Assembly (NCBI GenBank): GCA_949361645.1
Contig: OX442430.1
Location: forward strand, 2,403,856-2,467,855
DNA from: Spongilla lacustris
Taxonomy: Eukaryota > Porifera > Demospongiae > Spongillida > Spongillidae
Direction of reading: 5' to 3'
DNA: 64,000 nt
The position numbers and the translations under genes are program-made. The stretch's first letter is position 1; each line of letters starts with the position of its first letter. The notes under the pieces are model-generated. The model had not been told where the DNA came from and ran no database searches. It saw only the letters and a list, made by a program, of their open reading frames with translations. This document shows positions 12,288 to 22,541 of the stretch, one piece after another.

Positions 12288-12893
12288 CTCAGGTATATTA
12301 AGGCAAGGCTTTTTTATTTTATGCAATTAACGGAGCATGCGCGTACATTGCTTGGTTTCAAATTACTAATGGCAGCTGCTGCGTATCAGTGAACAATACA
12401 TGCACACGTACATGTAGGTGTAGACAATATCTATGGTGTGGATAATCGTGTGGAAAATAGCAATCTTTATATGGACTAGTTCAGTTTTAGGTGTTGTTTA
12501 AAGGAACAACTATTGCTTCTTTTGTTGTTTGGCAGCGTATCACCACCGCGATTTGTCGGAATCGAATGACACGTGCAGCTGTCGAGGTGGCCGTGTAGGA
12601 CCTTAAGGTAAACATATATAGGCTTTGCCGGAGGGTATGCCAAAGAGTTTCTGGGTATTGTATTAGCCTGATCCACTCACTGAACTGCGTAGAATCCGTT
12701 TTGGGGTTGGGGTTGGGGTTGGAAGGAATAACTACTTGAAGCATACTGGCAAATTAGAACCGGGCCCAAAGTACCGGGTCCAATGTTCAGGCTTCTATCT
12801 TAACCGCGTTAGTCAATTCACTGAACCCCAATAGGCAAAAACATATGTAGTAGATAGTTGTAGCTTTAATTTGAACCAAAAGATACTTATGCA
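12288..12893. mobile_element. Truncated copy of the 15.7 kb TIR element
   Basis: Starts CTCAGGTATATTAAGGCAAG, the terminal repeat of the full element at 15708-16445. It stays alignable through 'ggcagctgctgcgta', 'cagcgtatcaccaccgcgat' and 'aagtaccgggtccaatgttc' up to 'gaaccaaaagat' near 12885. The right terminus is missing. A GGGGTT triplet run near 12702-12720 has G-quadruplex potential. Confidence 0.7.
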
Positions 12894-13129
12894 GTTCCCC
12901 CCGCCCCCCCACTTTGCATTTACGTAATTATTGCTTGTGGGACTTCATTTGACTCTTTATGTAAGAGGGAGGGGTCCCTCACCCTTCTCACTTTCTTTTT
13001 TACTAAATAACGGATGTAACCAACACTCCATGAAATGAACTTGAATTAAAAGGGGAGGGTAAGGGAGGGGGAACCCCTCCCTCCTTAAAGAACACTGTTA
13101 CATGTGGTAACTGGTAAGGTTGATGAAAG

Positions 13130-13507
13130 TTGCATAATTTGTATGTATGGTTAACGGTAAGATGCTCTTTTTATTTTATTGATAGGCCTACCTATATAGT
13201 TCTCCTTGCTAACGAGCCGTTTTGGTCCTTGGCTGAATTATTAGAACCGCCTGTGTCTGCAGCTGTGTACATTAATTGTGGTATAGCCTGGCTAAAACGC
13301 TTATGTGACGACATATTGCATACTGCTAGGCAACTGAGCATTTTCACTGATGATGAATTGCACCTGCTCGCGTCATTTCACGGCGTTTCATCACCAGCTT
13401 ACAACTGTAGGTCTTATTTATATGAAAGGGCACGTTTGGAAATCAAATGCAACTTTTTGAAGCTAATGCTGTCTTCTTACGGCGTTCCTGTCGCGAGTTA
13501 TACGTGA
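13130..13507 (+). CDS. Unrecognised ORF, possible exon
   Basis: The frame contains LANEPFWSLAELLEPP and FTDDELHLLASFHG, ordinary-looking globular sequence with no low-complexity bias. It may begin at an acceptor-like 'ttattttattgatag' near 13180. No family was recognised and no partner exon was found. It could be an exon of an unknown gene, transposon-derived, or chance. Confidence 0.25.
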   Translation: MHNLYVWLTVRCSFYFIDRPTYIVLLANEPFWSLAELLEPPVSAAVYINCGIAWLKRLCDDILHTARQLSIFTDDELHLLASFHGVSSPAYNCRSYLYERARLEIKCNFLKLMLSSYGVPVASYT

Positions 13508-13734
13508 TGAACGGAAGACGATGGAGTAGGAGAACCAAAATTAGATGCTCGCATATCTGTCATGTTTGTGATGGATTATATGCGAGCTGGCGAGTAAAGG
13601 CAACGCTTCGTTACTGTTTAAAATCCTCGATCGAAAACCACGCCTACCGTGGGTCCTAATATCAAATAAGATGCGTTTCCAATACAAATAAATGGCCTAT
13701 GGTCTACATATATAATTGTTCTTTACTAATGAGA

Positions 13735-14560
13735 CCATAAGCATAGATATTGGAATTAATGGATTGGCAACGCTACGCGTATTGCGTACTGACGTCATGC
13801 TATATGCTTGACACGGTTACGCCCTTTTCTTGAACTCGGGTTTCTCATCTTTCTGGATGTTTCCGTTGGTGCCTGTTAGTTTGGATTGTCGAAAGTCCTA
13901 TTCAGGTTACTGAATTGACTTCTTATCTAGTTCTTTGTGTCCAATTCTTAACCTTTTTGTTACCACATGTAAGTTATGGTGTATAAGAGTGGTTTGGGGG
14001 TTTTAGTAGCAATACGCCATTGGTAAGAAGCAAAACAAAAGTTGCTTGTGGTGCTGTCTCATGTTACGCGTGTCGTAGGCCTGTTTTGAAGCTTAAAATA
14101 AAAACGCTTGACCCGTAGTAGTGGGCCGTAGGTCGCGGTTTTAGCATGATTATGAGGCAGTTTTGTGGGGGTTTTAGCTTCTGACAGGAACGATGTGTAG
14201 CACTAACGCTCCTATTTTCATGTTTCGCTATAAGCTTTGTGTGTTGTGAAGTGGTTAGATGGCTGGAAAAATATTTCATCTTGGCAACATGCCAAGAAAA
14301 ACAAAAGGCTTTCAACAGTCTTGTTCATCAAGAAAAAGCGAGTGGAGGCCTAAAAATAATGTCTAAACAGTGTTTTGAAACCATCGAGCTTTATTCACCT
14401 CCCTTAAGGCTTTCTTAGGTCGTTCTGAAGTTTCCTGGAGCAGGGGATCTTCAAGTATATCAGCTTCAGCCATAAATGTTTATTACGTGACCGTGTCGAG
14501 CATCGAACCAATTTTTCACGGGCATTGCCAATCCAGTAATTCCAATATCTATGCCATAAG
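13735..14560. mobile_element. TIR transposon relic with 7-bp TSD CCATAAG
   Basis: The element is 13742-14553. The left end is CATAGATATTGGAATTAATG. The right end, reverse-complemented, is CATAGATATTGGAATTACTG, and similarity continues through 'gattggcaa.gc' (about 30-bp inverted repeats). CCATAAG flanks both sides (13735-13741, 14554-14560). Inside, a 25-codon plus-strand ORF near 14290 starts MPRKTKGF, too short to identify. No intact transposase, so non-autonomous or decayed. The superfamily is not settled. Confidence 0.7.
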
Positions 14561-14569
14561 CATATCACT

Positions 14570-17160
14570 AAACATACCCCACACCTCTTCTCTTTTATGG
14601 AATGTCCATCACCTTCTCGGTTGCTAAACAGGTTCTGCCCCTTGAGTATTAATGTGATGCTTAATCTTGTTAGTCATACCGATCTCACCATCCACCAGAG
14701 CAAAAATATCCACATAGCTATTCAATAGGCTTCTTAGTGCCATCTTCTCTTCTCTGGAGAGACCCTCTGGCTCCCTGCTCTAGTTCTTGCAGAGCGTGAT
14801 TCCTGTGCCCAGCTTCCTTTTCACCACTTGCCACGTTATAACATATGGGAGCTAAAGTGAAAGAAGCTTCCCAGCATTTCGTGTGCATATATGGTTACAG
14901 GTTGCATAGTAGGATTTAAAAATCGAATCACAGAACGGCCCCCTAAGCACGGTGATACAGACCTGGCCAACAACAAATTATGACGGTCGATGAATTTTGT
15001 TGAAGGTTAAACCATACAATCATGCATGTGTCACTTTGTCTTGTCTGGACATTAACTAGCAGCTGAACTTGATGAATGGGTGGAACTATTGTGTTCTCGA
15101 GCATGGCAACATGACAAGTTTCAAGTGGTGATATGTCCCTCTGTCGTGGCCAAAGTGGTACACATTCCCCGCAACTGACATTTGCCCAGATTGTAGATCA
15201 ACTACACAACCATTGTGGGTTAGGAAATCAACTCCTAACAGACACTGTTGAATCAGCCCCTTAGCCACTAGTACAGAAAGACAAATTTCCAATAGACATT
15301 GTGACCTCACACTGCCCTGCTATGTCTAATTCCTCACCATTGACTACTACTACAGACCTAACCGGCTGCTTCAACTCTTTTCCACTGATGGATGTCATTT
15401 CCTTCCAGCAATCTTCTCGGACTAATGTCACCATTGAGCCCGTATCCACAAACATCCGTATAGGGTAGCGATCTACCTTACCGTCTACTATAACTGCTGG
15501 GGTGCCCTTACCGGTCACTGCAAATGACTTCCGTCCCTGTCCTGTAGATCTATCTGCCACTTTTCTTTGTTGACAGTCCCTCTTCAGATGAACTTCCTTG
15601 CCACACCGCCAGCAGACTAGGAGGCCTCTTTGGCATGGATACCTTTAATTGAGCCACAGCCTCTGTAAGGAGTTTGACCTGTTGTGTCAAAGAGATAAAT
15701 TGACTATCTCAGGTAGATTAAGGCTAGGCTTATTTATTTTATGCAATTAACGGGGGGCGTGCGTAAGTTGCTTGGTTTCAAATAACTATTGGCAGCTGCT
15801 GCGTACGAACAATACACGTAACTGTAGATAAGGGTGTCGAAATGTTTGGCAGCGTATCACCACCGCGATTTGTCGGAATCGAGTGACATGTGCAGTTGTC
15901 GAGGTGGCCGTATAGGCCTTAAGGTAAACATATATAGGCTTTGCCGGAGGGGATGCCAACGGGTTTCTGGATATTTTATTACTTGGATCCACTCACTAAC
16001 TGTGTAGAATCCGTTTTGAGGTTGGGGTTGGAAGGAATAACTAATTGACGCGTACTGGCAAAAAATAACGGTTAGAACCCAAAGTACCGGGTCCAATGTT
16101 CAGGCTTCGATCTTAACCGTGTTAGTCGATTCGCTAAACCCCAATCAGCAAAAACATAGTAGACAGTTGCAGCTTTGTTTTGAACCAAAAGATGCTGGTA
16201 GAGGTACTTGTTTACTGGTCTGGCAATTGCACACATAATATAACCAGATACAACACACTAGCGTGCGTACATTGTAGCTTCATCTTGCAATGACAATAAC
16301 CATAAAACAGTTCACTGTCATCTTTGAAATGATGGCTGTCAAAACCGCTAACTGTGAGGAATAGTAGGTATTAGAAGTCAAGCGGTTCATTAAAACCATT
16401 GAATTCAATTATTGCCGAAAAAGCCTTGCCTTAATCACGCTGAGATTGTCTGATATTGTGACCTGTGACACTGCATTTTTGAGTCCCCAGGTTCGAGTTC
16501 AGAGTGGAGCTGCATTGCTGCTGCTTCTGCTCCACATTGCTTCACTCTGCACAAATGTTTTTGTGCCTCTTCCACTGACTGCTGCTTCCTTGCAGGTTTC
16601 ACCGCACCCTCCAGAGTATCAGGCATCTCCTTCATCCATAACAGCTGGCTAGAGGAAGAAGACAACCCCTGAATAAATTGGTTATGTACCAAAACCTCCT
16701 GTTGTTCAGTTATCCAATTTGGGTATGCTTTTTCAACCAGCATGCCTAGCTCTCCGACATAGTCTTCCAGCGGTTCTCCAACCTTCAGCGTACGGCTCTG
16801 CAAACAAAGCTGCCAATTTAGCTCGTTGCCTTCAGGCGCATAACGTTGTTGGAGAAATTTATTGATCGCGTCATAGTCATCCCTGTCCGCCAACCCCAAG
16901 TGGCTGACCACATGAAAGGGATCGTCTTCCAACAACGAAAGGACCTCCTTTGCCCATTCTGTTCTCGGAATTGCCACCCGTGCAACGTACAACTCAAAAC
17001 GTTGCAACCACAGCAAGATATCACCTTCCTTAGCGAATTCACAACGTCAACTGGTTTTGGAAAGCTCCCACGGTAGCCTCTGGAGTACTGGTATTCATGC
17101 ATTGGGAAGCCTCTGATGTACATGGAGTACCGAGATTCATGTGTCCGCACTTATGACACC
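14570..17160 (-). pseudogene. Ty3/Gypsy retrotransposon relic: gag, zinc knuckle, protease, start of RT
   Basis: Read on the minus strand from 17160 down. A primer-binding-like 'ttggtgtcataagtgcgg' lies at about 17143-17160. A gag frame follows (16435-17016) with FLQQRYAPEGNELNWQL and LEDYVGELGMLVEKAYP, typical of capsid-like gag. After an inserted transposon (15708-16445) come a zinc knuckle CWRCGKEVHLKRDC (about 15570-15615) and an aspartic protease with catalytic FVDTGSMVTLV (about 15430-15460). The protease continues in another frame (LLGVDFLTHNG, near 15210-15240), so at least one frameshift exists. Near 14640-14760 the start of a Gypsy RT can be read (LLNSYVDIFALVDGEIG, then KHHINTQGAEPV), where the element stops. 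RNase H and integrase are absent. Long dead. Confidence 0.75.
15708..16445. mobile_element. TIR element inserted into the Gypsy gag
   Basis: The left end is CTCAGGTAGATTAAGGCTAG. The right end, reverse-complemented, is CTCAGCGTGATTAAGGCAAG, giving about 24-bp inverted repeats. It lies exactly between the gag frame and the zinc-knuckle frame of the Gypsy relic, so it jumped in after that element. Flanking 8-mers match only 6 of 8, a worn target duplication at best. A partial copy lies at 12288-12893. No coding capacity. Confidence 0.7.
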
Positions 17161-17529
17161 AAATATAACAAGGTTTATCAGACTGACTTTTACACAGCAA
17201 TCAATACACAGGAAATATCTAATCTACGCAAAGCGCAATACACAAGCATACTTTAGTCTGACGTAGCCACACCCTCACGCTTTGCGGAGGAGCATACTTC
17301 AGAAGCTAGTTCCCAGACCAGATCAAATGATTAAATGAAAGTCTGGGCACGACGCTAGGCAACTGCAAGTGAGTTGTGTAGAAGAACTACATGTATGCCA
17401 ACTGCAAATGTGGCATCCATTGTGCCTTCTTAGACGTACCAAATGTCTATCCAGAGCTGCTTCTAATTGCCTAGGAAAAAGTGTCCCCCTAATGATTTGC
17501 AGTCCTTTTCACATGTGTGATGACGTAAG

Positions 17530-18830
17530 TGGAAATCTGCTGAACTTCTCATTTTCAAAACCGTGAGTCCTGAACTAATCCTGGTCAACAGTGATTCTTA
17601 GCAAATCATCTCCCAGGAGAGCATGATAAGCGAAGGCTATGGCAAATGGGCCACAATCAGAGATTCTTTTCTGTTTTTTTGCACAGAAACATGATGAAGT
17701 GACAGTCCACCACCCTCTCAACACTGCTCTTCAGATGGCCGTAAATCTCATCAGTTGTTGTGTAAAGTAGCACTAATAATGGTAGCATACACAAATGACT
17801 CCATTAGGAAGATGTTACCTAGCAGTTTTCATTCACAAAGTACAGCTAGTGAGGAAAAGGTCACATACAACTTGTACATTTTAAATACAAATCTTTCAAG
17901 TATTCAGCATTCATTGGGGTTTATCAGTTGAGTCGGGGTAGATTTCAATTTAGCTACACATGATAGATCTAATAGTATGCAGCGTACAATTGTCAAGGAT
18001 GAATGGTCTGGCTATATTTTAGGAAATTTGCATTCCATGAAAACTGGAAATTGTTGTGATATAAGTGTGCTGGCTGCATGTCCTTGTCACATAATAATCC
18101 TCCATCCATGACAACATAATTGTCAAATTGCACCAAATCTGGACCTTTGTGACACTAGTTTGTGCAAATGGTTTCAAGTTGTTTTTGCATCTGCAATTTT
18201 TCGTACAAGTAGTCTTACACTGACGAGATGCCAGTAAGTCATTTTTGTGGTTGCAAGTAATAACATAGTTAGAGCCTTCCAATCTTGTGCATCTAGTCCC
18301 AGATCCCATTTATAACACTCCATATCAGCCTCATCAAAGCACGTACTGAGAATTTGTAGCTGAAAACTTGATTCTGGAGGTTAAGAGCCATACAGGCAGC
18401 TGATATTTAGCAGAGGGCAACGAGAACATTGGCCAATCCATTTGTATGTCCCATCTGGACTGTCCCGCATGTCTATGAATTCCATCTGCATGCACAACAC
18501 ATATAATGTTTTCAATAAACAAATTACACATGGGGTGAGTAGGAGATTTGATAATTAACATTGAATCACATAACTACCTTTCAGTGCTACGTACAATGGT
18601 TTACCTGCCCTCTTGTCATAAATACTGACGGTGCAATGGGTTTCAAGGGATCTCTTGTTCTCTGACACACAGCATGGGGCTACTTACTTGTTTATGGCAG
18701 ATCTCAGTACCCACTCAAACAACTTCTGCACTTCAGCTATTGTCCTCTTGGTGCCAATATGGCCATAAATTGACTCCATGAATGTCATCAATATCCTCCA
18801 CAAATGCTATACATTTCCAGCCAGAGAGAA
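17530..18830 (-). pseudogene. Decayed integrase plus Ulp1-like (C48) protease element
   Basis: Four blocks lie in order on the minus strand. Near 18680-18780 is an integrase zinc-binding block (YGHIGTKRTIAEVQKLFEW). Near 18440-18490 is the start of an integrase core (IDMRDSPDGTYKWI). Near 18150-18290 is a cysteine-rich block (CKTTCTKNCRCKN). Near 17530-17660 is a block reading DCGPFAIAFAYHALLGDD, then after one stop FENEKFSRFP. The D-C-G block with its spacing to the tail is that of Ulp1/SENP-type cysteine proteases, the C being the nucleophile. Integrase resembling the KRBA2/Ginger group combined with a C48 protease points to a Ginger-like or Gypsy-derived DNA element. Stops and gaps show it is dead. 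The integrase blocks are short, so the family call is tentative. Confidence 0.55.
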
Positions 18831-19184
18831 TAGTGGTGTAATTTAGGTAACTTTCATTAATGTCTAGCATTGCCAAGCTAAAAATACAAAGCTCTCTATT
18901 TACACTAGTTTTTTAATGTATACACATCACATCCTTAAGTCCCAGATCTGTATGGGATACGAGCTGAAACCCTTTGCTCTTAACTCAATGCCTAAAATTA
19001 GGGGTTTAGTCATTCAGATCTCCTTTCTTGAGTAATCTGATAATGTTCTCTACTTTGCTCTGGAGCAGTTTTAATTTTGATTCCTTTGTTGCTAATTAAA
19101 GTATCTTTGCTGAACTCCAAACCTCTTTTTGCTTGTGCATCTTTTACTCATGATTTAGTCTCGTATTGAGTACTACCTGAGATT
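18831..19184. other. Noncoding stretch
   Basis: Nothing recognised. Confidence 0.4.
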
Positions 19185-19310
19185 TGCGCAAAGCAGGAAT
19201 TTGCGCAATCCTAGGATTGCACTGGGCAATCTAGGAATCTCTACTTCAGTGCAAAATCCAAGGATTGCAAAACATTCTAGGATTGCACACATGATCTGCT
19301 CACAAGTGTG
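19185..19310 (+). repeat. Copy 3 of dispersed 'gcaatcc.ggattgc' repeat
   Basis: Reads 'gcgcaaagcaggaatttgc', then 'gcaatcctaggattgcac', with a second palindromic core ('ccaaggattgcaaaacattc', 'taggattgcac') further on. Same organisation as 11710-11835. Confidence 0.5.
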
Positions 19311-19949
19311 GCCTTGCATCTAGATACAGGGGATATGAAATGGATCAGTCCTTCCAGGTCAGATGTAATTGGATCAATGCCGTTGATAAGCGTGCACTGA
19401 TTTTTTCCAAATACCTTTTCTACACTTCAGGACTAAACGTTTGTTGCACTTCACGATATTACTTGCAATTCATTTGGAATCCCAATTTTTCCTGGTGCAT
19501 CTCAAGTACGTAACATCATTTTTAATGTAACTGCATCATGCAATGAAAAACCTTTACATACACTATTGTTCAGAAAGTCATAATACACAACAAACTTGGC
19601 AGAAACTTCATAACTTGTCTGCTCCAGTGCCTTTCCATAACCGCTAACATTGCGCTTAAATCATGACAAAGATATATCGCAACATACCAATCAAATATTT
19701 ACTTTTAATTGCTGAAAGATTCTCTTCTGGGTTTGGAACCAGTATGGCTTATCACTACTGAGTGAGCTTCATTACGCTGTAGGTGTTTGCCAGCTCTGCT
19801 TGCTAATATTTATAGAGGCCAAGGTTGGTCCGCCATACATGTAATTATATCACGGTGGGGGGGTTCTATAGTCATTACACAACAAATATTCTTTGCATTT
19901 GATTCATAACTTTCAAACAATTAACAGTATTGGCTTCCTACATGTATCT

Positions 19950-20415
19950 TCAGCACTTCATACTGCACCATTTCTCTATGGGAAAAGACATTTTGGGATC
20001 ATGCTGTAGCTTTGTGCCTGTATTGCAACGTCTGATACCCAAAAGGGTTTAAACCTGCCTAACTTTTGGCAGAACTGAGTAATCAAATTGCTTCTATTTC
20101 AGTTTGTAGTAAGATCTCTTAGGTATTGGATTGTTCTGTTCATTTATCTAGTATGTAGATACAGTTCAACAAACTATGGGCACATTTTCGCACTTATGCA
20201 ATGATGTGGGCCAATCATGTCTCACACAGTGGTGATTGTATCATATTGGCATGAATCAAGTGGGAAATCGTGCACTTACATTGTTCATCTGTATCTCTGT
20301 ATAATTATAACTATAATTATTATTATATATGCGAAGTGATGTTTGGAAACTGTCCCATATATTATTATTATACGATAGGACGTTTTCTCAGAAACTGTCC
20401 AAATGTACACAGCGT
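19950..20415. mobile_element. Diverged copy of the fold-back element at 30.36-31.15 kb
   Basis: Shared words in the same order include 'cttcatactgcaccatt.ctctatgg', 'tattgcaacgt.tgatacc', 'gaactgagtaatcaaat' and 'gattgttctgttcattta'. The right end 'aggacgttttctcagaaact' matches 'aggacgttttcgcggatact' at 31122-31141. The two arms are more eroded than in the kinase-intron copy. Confidence 0.6.
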
Positions 20416-22215
20416 CAATGTGTATTATGTTCTGCAATATGAACATATCATTTATTAATTTATCTCAGACACCTGCAAGCAACCTTACATCCATTGCATT
20501 TAAAGGTATGAAAAACATGGATATCACTTATTGAAAGATGCATGTGACTGATTTTAGGGTCTGTAGTCTCATGGTAAATGCTGCTGTACACATGACCAGC
20601 AAATGCCCCTGATAGTGATGTCAAAGTACATGTGCATGCTTCGTGTCATAAAGTGGTCAGATGAAAATCAGATGTAATTTCTGTGTTCTTTTTGTCTAAT
20701 TATGTTGTGGGAACAGATAATTGCTCACATTATTTTACATTACTGTATAGAGCAAAATAATCAACTTGGATCCAGATATTTAATAAGGTATAATTCGAGT
20801 TCATTTATAAGTTTAGTTTAGTAAAATGTGATGTTTGTGTACTTGTGTCACTGTAGGCCTAAACTGTTCAGCAGGTTGTAGTGCTACTACTAGTAGTATT
20901 CACTGTGTAATAGTATTTTGCAGTTGCAGCCAAAAACTGTGTTTTTATAATAGCATTTGGTTAAGTAGACATAGATTGCCATTTATTAGATGTTAGATGC
21001 ATATCCCTTTACTGAAACGTTACATTGAACTTGTAATACAATCTATGTAGTCTCTTTAATTCTCTCTACAACAAAACACTTGCATGTATATTTTTAGAGT
21101 GAATTAAGAGATGTTAAGAGATGTACATAATATAGCAATACTAATAGATATTTGCAGAATCTTATCCGTTCGAATGCTCATTTGGCAGTACTTGGACAAA
21201 TTGATTAGTGGATTTTTTTGTCTATAAGATAACCGGTTTGTACCCTCCATTCAGAGGTACTTAGATATTTGTCATCCGCATAGACAATTCACCCCTTATT
21301 AGAATACCTTTCTATACCGGATACATATATACGACACAGTTAACGGCTGTTTGCAGCCATAGAAATTGTGGACAGTAGGCCTCCACCTCCGTAATGTTGA
21401 AATGATATTGTAATGCCTTAGCAACGAGCCTTGACAACCACTGACGTGACTTGACCTGTAAAATGTGAGGACCTGACAAGTTCAGTCGCCATTTTACAAG
21501 CCATGTAATGCAAAGGTACTAATGTTCTATTCATGACCCAAATCACATGGCTTAAGGTTGCGTCTCCGTTGTGAACTCTAGCGTCGAAAGCGGCTACCTT
21601 GGAAAGGACCGTTAAACTTCAAAGCGGTATTTACAAGACGAGACAATTTTTGTCGGCAAACTGAAAGCAGGAAACTAACAAAGACAGAAGGTACTTACAT
21701 ACTATCGAGGAAATGTTTTGCCATATTGATTGGGCAGTATGCTAGACGCGCTAAAAGTGGTGTGCGAAAGTATTGAAATCGTAGTGGTACAATTACTGTA
21801 GGCCTATTACATTTTTTGTTCGCTTGGCCGGGGGAGGAATAGCTACACGTACCACATTCTGAGGTGCTATTGAGAGATTATGGTGATAAAAGGTACCTTC
21901 ATTTAAGCTTGGCCAGGAGCCATTGTTTTTAACTAATTGACTGTAAGCTGTGACTCAGACTGGTTATGGTGCGGTGTGGAAAGTCACTGAGGTATGGTTA
22001 GGGGGTGGAGAGGAAAGGCCAAAGGGCTGGGTTATAGCATATAGAGATTGCAATACATTTGTCAGGACTGTTGGTGAAGTGCTGTACTCATGTGAGTAGT
22101 AATTATCAGCTTTTACATCCTGTTTGCAGGCTATGCAGTGGACCATTACAGTCTTCAGCAGTGAGCTGAGGTGCTGGCTTAAGTTCTGCTGGCTTCAACT
22201 GTATGCAGCAGCATG
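20416..22215. other. 1.8 kb noncoding
   Basis: No exon or RNA gene was recognised. The 21.5-21.7 kb part is somewhat richer in CpG and might hold a promoter, but no gene was found next to it. Confidence 0.4.
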
Positions 22216-22541
22216 AACGCTTCACCTCTACACACGTGGACACTTCACCTCTACACATGTGGACACACTTCACCTCTACACATGTGGAAACTTCACCTCT
22301 ACACACATGGACACTTCACCTCTACACACGTGGACACACTTCACCTCTACACAGGTGGACACACTTCACCTCTACACACATGGACACACTTCACTTCTAC
22401 ACACGTGGACACTTCACCTCTACACACGTGGACACACTTCACTGCTACACACATGGACACTTCACCTCTACACACGTGGACACACTTCACTGCTACACAC
22501 ATGGACACTTCACCTCTACACACGTGGACACACTTCGTCCA
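22216..22541. repeat. Minisatellite, about 22-24 bp unit (cacttcacctctacacacgtgga)
   Basis: About 14 units alternate between 22- and 24-bp forms (cacttcac / cacacttcac). Many carry CACGTG, an E-box core, and others CACATG. It is open in several frames on both strands only because the unit lacks stops. Not a gene. Confidence 0.9.

Noticed and set aside
12695..12722. GGGGTT repeats as a telomere-like tract
   Set aside because: Only three units, inside a transposon copy; the sister copy has fewer. Not a telomere.
14064..14315. 83-codon minus-strand ORF inside the TIR element
   Set aside because: No domain resemblance; likely chance.
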